From assembly GCA_023388385.1 (NCBI GenBank), contig JAEWGK010000181.1, forward strand, positions 1 through 6,057: a stretch of DNA of 6,057 bases. Reading direction: 5' to 3'. This DNA comes from Actinomycetes bacterium (GTDB lineage Bacteria > Actinomycetota > Actinomycetes > Mycobacteriales > Mycobacteriaceae). Positions 1-6,055 of the stretch are shown in pieces (the stretch's first letter is position 1; every line of letters begins with the position of its first letter). A program made the translations under genes and the position numbers. The notes under the pieces are model-generated. The model worked only from the letters and a program-made list of their open reading frames with translations. It had not been told where the DNA came from and did not search any database.

Positions 1-51
1 ACGGTCGTGTTCACCTACATGCTCATGCGCCAGCGGAAGGCGGAGGGCTGA
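1..51 (+). CDS. C-terminal end of an iron-chelate ABC transporter permease (partial)
   Basis: Only the last 16 codons and a TGA stop are inside the window. The frame reads TVVFTYMLMRQRKAEG: the end of a hydrophobic helix followed by a short basic tail, which is how FecCD-family permeases finish. Its stop overlaps the ATG of the next permease by one base (TGATG), so the two are almost certainly in one operon and translationally coupled. YclNOPQ/CeuBCDE-type siderophore importers use two different permease subunits encoded side by side, and this would be the first of the pair. The family call rests mostly on context because so little protein is visible. Confidence 0.7.
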   Translation, partial: TVVFTYMLMRQRKAEG

Positions 52-1115
52 TGACCGAGACGACCCGCACCACCACGACAACCGCCGCCACCGCCACGGT
101 GGCCGACCCCCGCGGCCGCCACGCCGGCCCGCTGCCGACGGCGAAGAAGAAGGCCCGCTACACGCTGCTCCTCTCGGTCATGCTCGTGCTGGCCGTGGGC
201 TTCAGCCTCCTGTATCTCGGCTGGGGCAATGCGATGCCGTTCGGCAGCGCCGGTTGGCGGCGCATCGCGCAGATGCGCGCCGAGGCGCTCGTCGTCATCG
301 TCGTCGTCGCGTTCGCGCAGGCCACGGCCACCGTCGCGTTCCAGACTGTGACGTACAACCGCATCCTCACCCCGTCGATCATGGGGTTCGAGGCGCTGTA
401 CCGGCTCATCCAGACCGCGGCGATGTTCTTCCTGGGCGTCGCGGGGCTCATGGCCCTCGAGGGCGTCGGGGGCTTCCTGCTCCAGGTCGTGCTCATGGTC
501 GTGCTGTCGGCGATCCTCTACGGCTGGCTGCTGCTGGGCCAGCGTGGCAACCTGCAGATCATGCTGCTCGTCGGCATCGTGCTGGGCGCCGGCATGGGCG
601 CCATCGCGACGTTCCTTCAGCGGCTCATGACCCCGGGCGAGTTCGACATCCTGCAGGCGCGCCTCATCGGCAGCATCGCCAACGCGGACACGGACTACCT
701 CATGGTCTGCATCCCGCTGGTCGCCGTCTCGGGCGGCATCCTGTGGCTGCGCTCGGGCAAGCTCAACGTCCTCGGCCTCGGCCGGGACACGGCGACGAAC
801 CTGGGCCAGAACCACCGGAGCGAGACCATCGCGGTACTCATGCTCGTGGCGGTGCTCATGGCGTGCTCGACCGCGCTCGTCGGCCCGATGACGTTCCTGG
901 GCTTCCTCGTGGCGATGATCGGCTACCAGCTCGCCGACACGTACGACCACCGGCTCGTGTTCCCCATGGCCTTCCTCACCGGCGTCACTTTCCTGGCCGG
1001 CTCGTACTTCGTCCTCAAGAACATCTTCTACGCGGAGGGCAGCGTCGGCATCATCATCGAGGTCGTCGGCGGCCTGTTCTTCCTGACCTACATCATGCGA
1101 AAGGGACGCCTGTGA
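51..1115 (+). CDS. Iron-siderophore ABC transporter permease, FecCD family (YclO/CeuC-like)
   Basis: This is a 354-residue polytopic membrane protein that should form half of the inner-membrane channel of a ferric-siderophore importer. About nine hydrophobic segments are visible, for example near residues 37-57, 79-100, 119-136, 141-162, 168-189 and 328-350. The stretch NRILTPSIMGFEALYRLIQT (103-122) is typical, from memory, of the second permease in YclNOPQ/CeuBCDE systems, and GPMTFLGFLVA (278-288) is the FecCD motif near the C-terminal helices. The ATG at 51 overlaps the upstream stop; purine-rich GGAAGG (35-40) and GGAGGG (42-47) precede it. The first 36 residues form a cytosolic tail that is very rich in threonine (residues 2-16). 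The gene overlaps the ATPase gene by 4 bases. The substrate cannot be read from the sequence; corynebacterial FagABC-type transporters are plausible relatives. The binding protein would lie outside the window. Confidence 0.9.
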   Translation: MTETTRTTTTTAATATVADPRGRHAGPLPTAKKKARYTLLLSVMLVLAVGFSLLYLGWGNAMPFGSAGWRRIAQMRAEALVVIVVVAFAQATATVAFQTVTYNRILTPSIMGFEALYRLIQTAAMFFLGVAGLMALEGVGGFLLQVVLMVVLSAILYGWLLLGQRGNLQIMLLVGIVLGAGMGAIATFLQRLMTPGEFDILQARLIGSIANADTDYLMVCIPLVAVSGGILWLRSGKLNVLGLGRDTATNLGQNHRSETIAVLMLVAVLMACSTALVGPMTFLGFLVAMIGYQLADTYDHRLVFPMAFLTGVTFLAGSYFVLKNIFYAEGSVGIIIEVVGGLFFLTYIMRKGRL

Positions 1116-1870
1116 TCACGCTCGACACGGTCGCCAAGCAGTACACCGACTCCGTCCGCATCGGGCCGGTCGACCTGGAGATCCCGTCCGGTGGCATCAC
1201 CGCGCTCGTGGGCCCGAACGGCGCGGGCAAGTCGACCATCCTCACGATGATCGGCCGCCTGCTCAAACTCGACGAGGGCGCCATCGAGATCGGCGGTTAC
1301 GACGTCTCCTCGACCAAGTCGAAGGACCTGGCGAAGATTGTGTCGATTCTCCGCCAGGAGAACCACTTCGTCACCCGCCTGACGGTCCGCCAGCTGGTCG
1401 GCTTCGGCCGCTACCCGTACTCCCACGGTCGGCTGACGAGGGAGGACGAGGAAATCATCAGCACCTACATCGACTTCCTGGGGCTGAAGGAGCTCGAGAG
1501 CCGTTACCTCGACGAGCTGTCCGGCGGCCAGCGCCAGCGCGCCTACGTCGCGATGGTCCTGGCGCAGGAGACCGACTACGTGCTGCTCGACGAGCCGCTC
1601 AACAACCTGGACATGCAGCACTCGGTGCAGATGATGCACCACCTGCGCAACGCCGCCCTGGAGTTCGGCCGCACCATCGTCATCGTCATCCACGACATCA
1701 ACTTCGCCGCCCACTACGCGGATCACATCTGCTGCACGAAGAATGGCGAGGTCGTCGCCTTCGGCACCGCCGACGAGATCATGGACGCCGACCTGCTCAC
1801 CCAGGTGTTCAACACGCCCATCGAGGTCGTCGACGGGCCGCACGGCAGCCCGTTGGCCGTCTACTACTGA
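1112..1870 (+). CDS. Iron-siderophore ABC transporter ATP-binding protein (YclP/CeuD/FagC-like)
   Basis: This 252-residue cytoplasmic ATPase powers the importer formed with the two permeases upstream. All ABC motifs are intact: Walker A GPNGAGKST (34-42), Q-loop Gln82, signature LSGGQRQR (136-143), Walker B YVLLDEP (156-162), D-loop NNLD (164-167) and the switch His194 in VIHD. Length and motif order fit the FepC/FecE group of siderophore importers. I chose the GTG at 1112 because it gives the expected N-terminus (ITLDTVAKQY), overlaps the permease stop as GTGA, and has AAGGGA (1101-1106) five bases upstream. The frame stays open further upstream, but that part only shadows the permease gene. 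This is the last gene of its operon; a pair of inverted repeats follows at once. Confidence 0.94.
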   Translation: MITLDTVAKQYTDSVRIGPVDLEIPSGGITALVGPNGAGKSTILTMIGRLLKLDEGAIEIGGYDVSSTKSKDLAKIVSILRQENHFVTRLTVRQLVGFGRYPYSHGRLTREDEEIISTYIDFLGLKELESRYLDELSGGQRQRAYVAMVLAQETDYVLLDEPLNNLDMQHSVQMMHHLRNAALEFGRTIVIVIHDINFAAHYADHICCTKNGEVVAFGTADEIMDADLLTQVFNTPIEVVDGPHGSPLAVYY

Positions 1871-1879
1871 GCCACGGCC

Positions 1880-1931
1880 CGGGCGTCGTCACGCGTGACG
1901 ACGCCCGCCGCGCCGCACGTGCGCGGCGGGC
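1880..1931. terminator. Probable bidirectional terminator: two overlapping GC-rich inverted repeats
   Basis: The 89-bp gap between the ATPase gene (+) and the DUF3000 gene (-) holds a perfect 28-bp palindrome at 1880-1907, with arms GGGCGTCGTCACG and its exact complement plus one outer C-G pair. A second inverted repeat, CCCGCCGCG (1904-1912) with CGCGGCGGG (1922-1930), plus an outer G-C pair at 1903/1931, shares 1903-1907 with the first. Full formation of one therefore excludes full formation of the other. Neither strand shows a T-tract, which is common for hairpin terminators in high-GC actinobacteria. Position between converging genes supports a terminator; a protein-binding palindrome is the alternative. 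Confidence 0.65.
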
Positions 1932-1959
1932 CGGCGTGACGGGCGGGCGGGGAGGGGGA

Positions 1960-2547
1960 TCAGCGGCCGAGCACGGCGACACCCTCGGGCGGCAGGCCCG
2001 CGACGTTGGCGAGCACGTGGGCGAACGCCTCGACGTGGGAGGAGAGATCGGGGCCCGCCGCGGTCCACGAGGCACGCAGCTCCAACTGGAACGCCTGGCC
2101 GGGCCCGCCGATGTCGCCGTAGCGGACGGAGTTCGTCGTGGTGACCGTGCCGCCGAGGTCGACGTGCTCGACGCCGGAGTCGTCGAGGCCCTCCGTCAGC
2201 CATTCCCACGCCACGCGCGGCAGGAGCGGGTCCTCGGCAACCGCGGCGTCCATGTCGGCCTGGATGTAGGCGACCAGGCGCATCTGTCCGGCCCAGTTCT
2301 CGCCCGATCCCGGGTCGTGCAGCAGGATGAGGCGCCCGAACGCGTCGCCCTCCGACGTCTCGGGAATCGGCGCGTCCTCGTCGTGGAGGACCTCCAGCCC
2401 GACGGCGTGGGAGAACGGCGCGAGCTTCCGGGGCGCCCGGATCTCGGCCAGCGACAACTCCGCGCGCAGCTTCGCGGCGTGCATGGACGCCACGGCGTCG
2501 CGGAAGATCTGGGGTGCGGTGTCGGTCGCTGTCACACGCCGAAACAT
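1960..2547 (-). CDS. DUF3000 domain-containing protein, function unknown
   Basis: This is a 195-residue soluble protein with no signal peptide or membrane segment. I recognise it as the actinobacterial DUF3000 family from its conserved blocks: PFSHAVGLEV (44-53), GRLILLHDPGSGENWAGQMR (71-90), DPLLPRVAWEWL (106-117), GGTVTTTNS (132-140) and LRASWT (157-162), with a C-terminal AGLPPEGVAVLG segment. The length is about usual. No catalytic motif is evident, so I assign no activity. It is divergent from hemE; in mycobacteria and corynebacteria, as I recall, DUF3000 genes sit near heme genes (hemE or chdC), ribonuclease D and dxs, so this neighbourhood is ancient rather than accidental. The ATG at 2547 has no clear ribosome binding site. 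A GTG at codon 5 (2535-2533) is an alternative start, possibly on a leaderless transcript. Confidence 0.85.
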   Translation of the reverse strand: MFRRVTATDTAPQIFRDAVASMHAAKLRAELSLAEIRAPRKLAPFSHAVGLEVLHDEDAPIPETSEGDAFGRLILLHDPGSGENWAGQMRLVAYIQADMDAAVAEDPLLPRVAWEWLTEGLDDSGVEHVDLGGTVTTTNSVRYGDIGGPGQAFQLELRASWTAAGPDLSSHVEAFAHVLANVAGLPPEGVAVLGR

Positions 2548-2612
2548 AGGGCAACGGTCCGCAAACGGGGGGAAGGCGCGCCGGGGTCGGGGGCTCGGGC
2601 ATGATGGACGGC
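2535..2612. promoter_or_regulatory. Divergent promoter region for DUF3000 gene and hemE
   Basis: The two genes point away from each other and only about 53-65 bp separate their possible starts, so both promoters must lie here or inside the 5' ends of the genes. On the minus strand TATGTT (2548-2543) fits the actinobacterial TAnnnT -10 pattern and lies 7 bases before a GTG in frame with DUF3000. On the plus strand CATGAT (2600-2605) matches 4 of 6 bases of TATAAT and lies 7 bases before the hemE ATG at 2613. No good -35 hexamer is visible for either. The existence of promoters here follows from layout; the exact hexamers are a guess. Confidence 0.4.
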
Positions 2613-3692
2613 ATGACCAACCGCCGCAGCCTGATCGACGCCCCGCTCCTCGACGCCGCCGCAGGGCGGACGCCCTCCCGGCGGCCCGTCTGGTTCATGC
2701 GTCAGGCGGGCCGTTCGCTTCCGGAGTACCGCGCCATCCGCGCCGACGTCGGCATGCTGGAGTCCTGCTTCCGCCCGGACCTGCTGGCGGAGATCACGCT
2801 GCAGCCGGTGCGCCGCCACGACGTCGACGCCGCGATCCTGTTCAGCGACATCGTCGTACCGCTCAAGGCCGCGGGCGTCGACCTGACCATCGTCGCCGGG
2901 CGCGGCCCTGTGGTCGCCGAGCCCATCCGCACCGCCGCCGACGTCGACCGACTGCCGGAGCTCGATCCGGAGGCGCTGGCCCCGGTCGCCGAGGGCATCG
3001 CGGCGATTCTGGACGAGCTGGACGGCTCCCAGGCTCTCATCGGCTTCGCGGGAGCGCCGTTCACCCTGGCGTCATACCTGGTGGAGGGCGGGCCGTCCCG
3101 CAACCACGAGCGCACGAAGTCCCTCATGCACGCGGAGCCGGAGCTGTGGGATCGCCTCATGCGCCGCATCACCCCGCTGGTCACCGGCTTTCTGCGGATG
3201 CAGATCGACGCCGGCGTCGACGCGCTGCAGCTGTTCGACTCCTGGGCCGGCTTCCTCACCGAGCGCGACTACCGCGAGCACGTCCTGCCGCACTCCGCGG
3301 CGATTCTGGAGTCCGTCGCGGACGCCGGCGTGCCGCGCATCCACTTCGGAGTGGGCACCGGCGAGCTGCTCGGCGCGATGGCGGAGGCCGGGCCTGAGGT
3401 CGTCGGCGTCGACTGGCGCGTCCCGCTGGACTCCGCCGCCCGACGCATCCGCGCCGCCGCCGGTCCGCACGCCCTGCAGGGCAACCTGGACCCCGCGATG
3501 CTCTTCGCCGGTGACGACGTCGTGCGCCGCGAGGTCGACCGCATCGCGGCCGAGGCCGATCGCGCGATCGCCGCCGGCGACGCGACGGGCCACATCTTCA
3601 ACCTCGGCCACGGCGTGCTGCCGACGACCGACGCCGACGCGATCACGCGTACCGTCGGGTACGTGCACTCGCTGCCCGCCGCCGGCGCCTGA
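2613..3692 (+). CDS. hemE: Uroporphyrinogen decarboxylase
   Basis: HemE removes the four acetate carboxyl groups of uroporphyrinogen III to give coproporphyrinogen III in the cytosol, without a cofactor. The 359-residue protein has the family signature [11 protein letters not shown] (25-35) with the substrate-binding arginines, the catalytic-site aspartate Asp79 in ILFSDIVV, the second signature [17 protein letters not shown] (144-160) with Tyr155, Ser210 in FDSWAG, and His333 in HIFNLGHGV. These correspond to Arg37, Arg41, Asp86, Tyr164, Ser219 and His339 of human UROD. Three in-frame ATGs (2601, 2604, 2613) could start it. I prefer 2613 because [11 protein letters not shown] lines up with the short N-terminus of mycobacterial HemE; starting at 2601 would add four residues (MMDG). 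No strong ribosome binding site marks any of them. It is first in a hemE-hemY-chdC series; 50 bp separate it from hemY, with only a small CCCGG/CCGGG stem (3693-3709) in between. Confidence 0.96.
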   Translation: MTNRRSLIDAPLLDAAAGRTPSRRPVWFMRQAGRSLPEYRAIRADVGMLESCFRPDLLAEITLQPVRRHDVDAAILFSDIVVPLKAAGVDLTIVAGRGPVVAEPIRTAADVDRLPELDPEALAPVAEGIAAILDELDGSQALIGFAGAPFTLASYLVEGGPSRNHERTKSLMHAEPELWDRLMRRITPLVTGFLRMQIDAGVDALQLFDSWAGFLTERDYREHVLPHSAAILESVADAGVPRIHFGVGTGELLGAMAEAGPEVVGVDWRVPLDSAARRIRAAAGPHALQGNLDPAMLFAGDDVVRREVDRIAAEADRAIAAGDATGHIFNLGHGVLPTTDADAITRTVGYVHSLPAAGA

Positions 3693-3742
3693 CCCGGGCC
3701 GCCGCCGGGCGCGCGGAACGAACGAAAGGACCGGTTCCCACC

Positions 3743-5224
3743 GTGACCCGACCGACCACCGTCGCCATCCTCGGCGCGGGCCTCAGCGGACTCGTCGCCG
3801 CCCACCGCCTGCGCCGCCGACTGGGCTCCCACGCCCGCATCGTCATCGCCGATCCCGCCGACCGCCCGGGCGGGAAGCTGCGCACCGCCGACCTCGGCGG
3901 CCCCGTCGACGTCGGCGCCGAGGCGTGGATCGGCGCCCGCCCCGAGGCCGCGGAGCTCATCGAGGATCTCGGCCTCGCCGATCGCGTCGTCGGACCGTCG
4001 GGGATGAGCTCGCTCATCTACTCCGGCGGCCTGCGCCCGATGCCGAAGGCGACTCTCATGGGCGTGCCCGGTTCCGCCGACGCGCTGGGGGATCTGGTCT
4101 CGGAGGCGACCCGCGCCCGCATCGCCGCCGAAGGCGACCCGGAGGCGACGGCCCCCATCCACTGGGTGCCGGGCGACGACGTCAACCTGGGCCAGCTCGT
4201 CGCGGCGCGCATGGGCCAGGAGGTCGTCGACCACGTCGTGAGCCCCCTGCTGGGCGGCGTGTACTCGACCCTCGCCGATGACCTGGGCCTGCGTGCCACC
4301 ATCCCGCAGCTGGCGGAGGAGCTCGACGCGATGGTCGTCGAGGGCGCCCCCGCGTCGCTCACCGCCGCCGTCACGCGGGTCCTGGATCGCCGCCGCGCGG
4401 CGATGGCGGAGGCCCGCCGGGCGCGCGAGGCCGCGGCCGCCGAAGGGGCGTGCTCCGGCTCCGGGGGCTCCGGCAGCGAGGGCGGCGGACCTCGCTTCGC
4501 CGGCATCTTCCGCGCCCTCGACGGAGGCTTCGCCGTGCTCGTCGACGCCCTGCTGGAGCAGTCCGGCGCCGAGCTCCGGCTGGGGACCAGGACGGGCACG
4601 ATCGAAGAACGGGACGGCGCACTGCACGTTCCCGGCGTGGGGGAGGCCGACGGCGTCGTCGTCGCGGCCCCGGCCCCGGAGACGTCGCGCCTGCTCGCCT
4701 CCGTCGCGCCGGATCCCGCCGAGATCATCGGCGGCGTGGATCTCGCGTCGTCGGTGGTCGTTGCGCTGCGGCTCGATGAGGCCGAGGGGCTGCCGGAGAA
4801 CTCCGGCATCCTCGTCGCCGCCGACGCGGGCCTCGACGCCAAGGCGTTCACGTTCAGCTCGCGGAAGTGGCCGCACTACGCCGAGCGCGGCGGCGCGCTG
4901 GTCCGCGCGTCCTTCGGCCGCTTCGGGGACGAGTCGCTCGTGGATCTCCCCGACGACGAGCTGGTGCGCCGCGCCGTCCGCGATCTGGAGGCCGCCACCG
5001 GATTCTCCGCGGAGCCCGTCGACTCGCTCGTGCAGCGCTGGCGCGGCGGGATCCCCCGCTACGGCGTGGGCCACACCGAGCTCATGTCCGTCGCCGACGC
5101 GATGCTGGAGGAGACGACGGGCCGCGGCGTCGTCGCCTGCGGTGCGTGGCACCACGGGCCGGGCATCCCGGCCTGCATCGGCGACGCCCGCGCGGCCGCC
5201 GACCGCCTCGCCGCGGCGCTGTAG
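3743..5224 (+). CDS. hemY: Coproporphyrinogen III oxidase (HemY/CgoX), FAD-dependent
   Basis: This 493-residue flavoprotein belongs to the protoporphyrinogen oxidase (HemY) family. In actinobacteria, where heme is made through coproporphyrin, this enzyme oxidises coproporphyrinogen III to coproporphyrin III and is also called CgoX; the chdC gene next door supports that reading. The N-terminal FAD-binding Rossmann motif GAGLSG (11-16) is followed by Asp37 at the end of the second strand and RPGGKLRT (41-48). The C-terminal FAD contact region is visible as GGIPRYGVGH and GIPACIGDARAAADRL. The GTG at 3743 puts the Rossmann motif at the usual place; AAGGA (3726-3730) lies 12 bases upstream, rather far. 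Odd point: residues 212-249 form an Arg/Ala-rich then Gly/Ser-rich low-complexity stretch between otherwise conserved parts. It ends in TAG, while the other complete genes end in TGA. Confidence 0.93.
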   Translation: MTRPTTVAILGAGLSGLVAAHRLRRRLGSHARIVIADPADRPGGKLRTADLGGPVDVGAEAWIGARPEAAELIEDLGLADRVVGPSGMSSLIYSGGLRPMPKATLMGVPGSADALGDLVSEATRARIAAEGDPEATAPIHWVPGDDVNLGQLVAARMGQEVVDHVVSPLLGGVYSTLADDLGLRATIPQLAEELDAMVVEGAPASLTAAVTRVLDRRRAAMAEARRAREAAAAEGACSGSGGSGSEGGGPRFAGIFRALDGGFAVLVDALLEQSGAELRLGTRTGTIEERDGALHVPGVGEADGVVVAAPAPETSRLLASVAPDPAEIIGGVDLASSVVVALRLDEAEGLPENSGILVAADAGLDAKAFTFSSRKWPHYAERGGALVRASFGRFGDESLVDLPDDELVRRAVRDLEAATGFSAEPVDSLVQRWRGGIPRYGVGHTELMSVADAMLEETTGRGVVACGAWHHGPGIPACIGDARAAADRLAAAL

Positions 5225-5249
5225 GACACCGCGGCAAGCCACCCCGAAC

Positions 5250-5268
5250 GCGGGTTAGGGTAACCTTT
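5250..5268 (+). promoter_or_regulatory. Putative DtxR/IdeR iron-box upstream of chdC
   Basis: The 19-mer GCGGGTTAGGGTAACCTTT contains the perfect inverted repeat GGTTA-GGG-TAACC centred on 5259. This is the half-site and spacing of the DtxR/IdeR operator (consensus TTAGGTTAGGCTAACCTAA, recalled), and 13 of 19 positions match; the outer three bases on the left do not. Its place, 40 bp before the chdC start and abutting a TTGACA hexamer, is right for a repressor acting with iron as co-repressor. TAACCT (5261-5266) inside the box also fits a TAnnnT -10 element. Binding is inferred, not shown. Confidence 0.5.
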
Positions 5269-5296
5269 TGACATACACATCCGACGAGTCTGGAGG
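5268..5296 (+). promoter_or_regulatory. Candidate chdC promoter element and ribosome binding site
   Basis: TTGACA at 5268-5273 is a perfect -35 hexamer, rare by chance in such GC-rich DNA, and the stretch 5261-5280 is the most AT-rich part of the gap. No convincing -10 hexamer lies 16-18 bp downstream: that place (about 5291) is taken by the ribosome binding site GGAGG (5292-5296), 12 bases before the ATG. The real promoter may instead use TAACCT (5261-5266) as -10. Either way the pattern suggests that chdC can be transcribed separately from hemE-hemY. Confidence 0.35.
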
Positions 5297-5308
5297 ACGC
5301 AGCCGATC

Positions 5309-6007
5309 ATGGCCAAGCTCGACTTCGAGAAGCTCAACAGCACCATCCGCTACCTCATGTTCACCGCGTACAAGGTGCAGCCGGGCGCGCTCGGCGAGGA
5401 CCGCGCCGCGGTGACGGAGGAGGCCCGGGCCTTCCTGGCGTCCTACGACGACGCGGATCTGGAAATCCGCGGCATCTACGACGTCGCCGGCCTGCGCGCC
5501 GAGGCGGACTTCATGACCTGGGTGCACGCCGAGCGCATCGAGGACATCCAGGAGTTCTACAAGCGCTTCCAGCGTGAGACGGCCCTCGGCCGCGCCTCCA
5601 CCCCGACCTGGTCCAACGCCGCGCTGCACCGCCCGGCGGAGTTCAACAAGTCCCACCTGCCCAGCTTCATCATGGGCGAGGACCCGGGCCGCTACATCGC
5701 GGTCTACCCGTTCGTCCGCTCCTACGACTGGTACATCATGGACGCCAAGGAGCGCCGCCGCATCCTCGCGGAGCACGGCATGGCCGGCCGCGACTACCCG
5801 GACGTCCGCGCCAACACGGTGCCGTCGTTCGCCCTCGGCGACTACGAGTGGATCCTCGCCTTCGAGGGCCCGGAGCTCGACCGCATCGTCGACCTCATGT
5901 GGAAGATGCGCTACACCGAGGCCCGCCTGCACGTCCGCGAGGAGGTCCCGTTCCACACGGGCCGCCGCGTTGACGACATCGCGGAGATCACCGAGACCCT
6001 GCCCTGA
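5309..6007 (+). CDS. chdC: Coproheme decarboxylase (hydrogen peroxide-dependent heme synthase)
   Basis: ChdC (formerly HemQ) carries out the last step of the coproporphyrin-dependent pathway: two peroxide-dependent decarboxylations of Fe-coproporphyrin III to heme b in the cytosol. The 232-residue protein covers the whole family length and closely resembles the mycobacterial enzyme from the first residues ([10 protein letters not shown]) on, which fixes the ATG start. Conserved blocks are [21 protein letters not shown] (starting at 55), [12 protein letters not shown] (105-116), [10 protein letters not shown] (133-142) and [20 protein letters not shown] (167-186). By a constant offset of two from the Corynebacterium diphtheriae enzyme, Tyr133 is the catalytic tyrosine, His116 the distal base and His156 the proximal heme ligand. 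The distal histidine marks it as actinobacterial rather than firmicute type. It lies 84 bp after hemY, behind an iron-box-like repeat. Confidence 0.96.
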   Translation: MAKLDFEKLNSTIRYLMFTAYKVQPGALGEDRAAVTEEARAFLASYDDADLEIRGIYDVAGLRAEADFMTWVHAERIEDIQEFYKRFQRETALGRASTPTWSNAALHRPAEFNKSHLPSFIMGEDPGRYIAVYPFVRSYDWYIMDAKERRRILAEHGMAGRDYPDVRANTVPSFALGDYEWILAFEGPELDRIVDLMWKMRYTEARLHVREEVPFHTGRRVDDIAEITETLP

Positions 6008-6021
6008 TCCGGGCATGCCGG

Positions 6022-6055
6022 CGGCCGGGCCGGGGGCATCGCCCCGCTCCGGCCG
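6022..6055 (+). terminator. Probable terminator hairpin after chdC
   Basis: Fifteen bases after the chdC stop, CGGCCGG (6022-6028) pairs with CCGGCCG (6049-6055), and inside it GGGGC (6033-6037) pairs with GCCCC (6041-6045) around a three-base loop. The two stems stack with a small internal loop. The window ends two bases later, so a T-tract cannot be checked. Placement right after the last heme gene supports termination of the hemE-hemY-chdC unit. Confidence 0.5.

Noticed and set aside
15..950. Minus-strand open frame opposite the permease, rich in His, Asp and Arg.
   Set aside because: Shadow of the codon bias of the permease gene; no motif, no plausible start signal.
254..1111. The ATPase frame stays open upstream to 254, which could suggest a larger fused protein.
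   Set aside because: The extension is His/Arg/Pro-rich noise overlapping the permease gene; the ATPase domain begins normally at the GTG at 1112 with its own ribosome binding site.
1936..2604. Plus-strand open frame opposite the DUF3000 gene.
   Set aside because: The minus-strand frame carries conserved DUF3000 blocks; the plus-strand product matches nothing I know and would run through the divergent promoter region.
3693..3709. CCCGG/CCGGG stem between hemE and hemY as a terminator or attenuator.
   Set aside because: Only five pairs, no T-tract, and short GC stems are expected by chance in this sequence; hemE and hemY are more likely co-transcribed.
3269..5242. A 657-residue open frame on the minus strand opposite hemE and hemY.
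   Set aside because: Its composition (Arg/Ala/Gly/Asp-rich, no domain) is that of a third-position shadow in GC-rich DNA, and it lies opposite two clear enzymes.
5243..5254. CCCG-AACG-CGGG mini-hairpin before chdC as a terminator.
   Set aside because: Only four pairs, and it overlaps the stronger operator-like repeat.
5255..5260. TTAGGG, the telomere repeat unit.
   Set aside because: It occurs once here and is explained by the GGTTA-GGG-TAACC inverted repeat.
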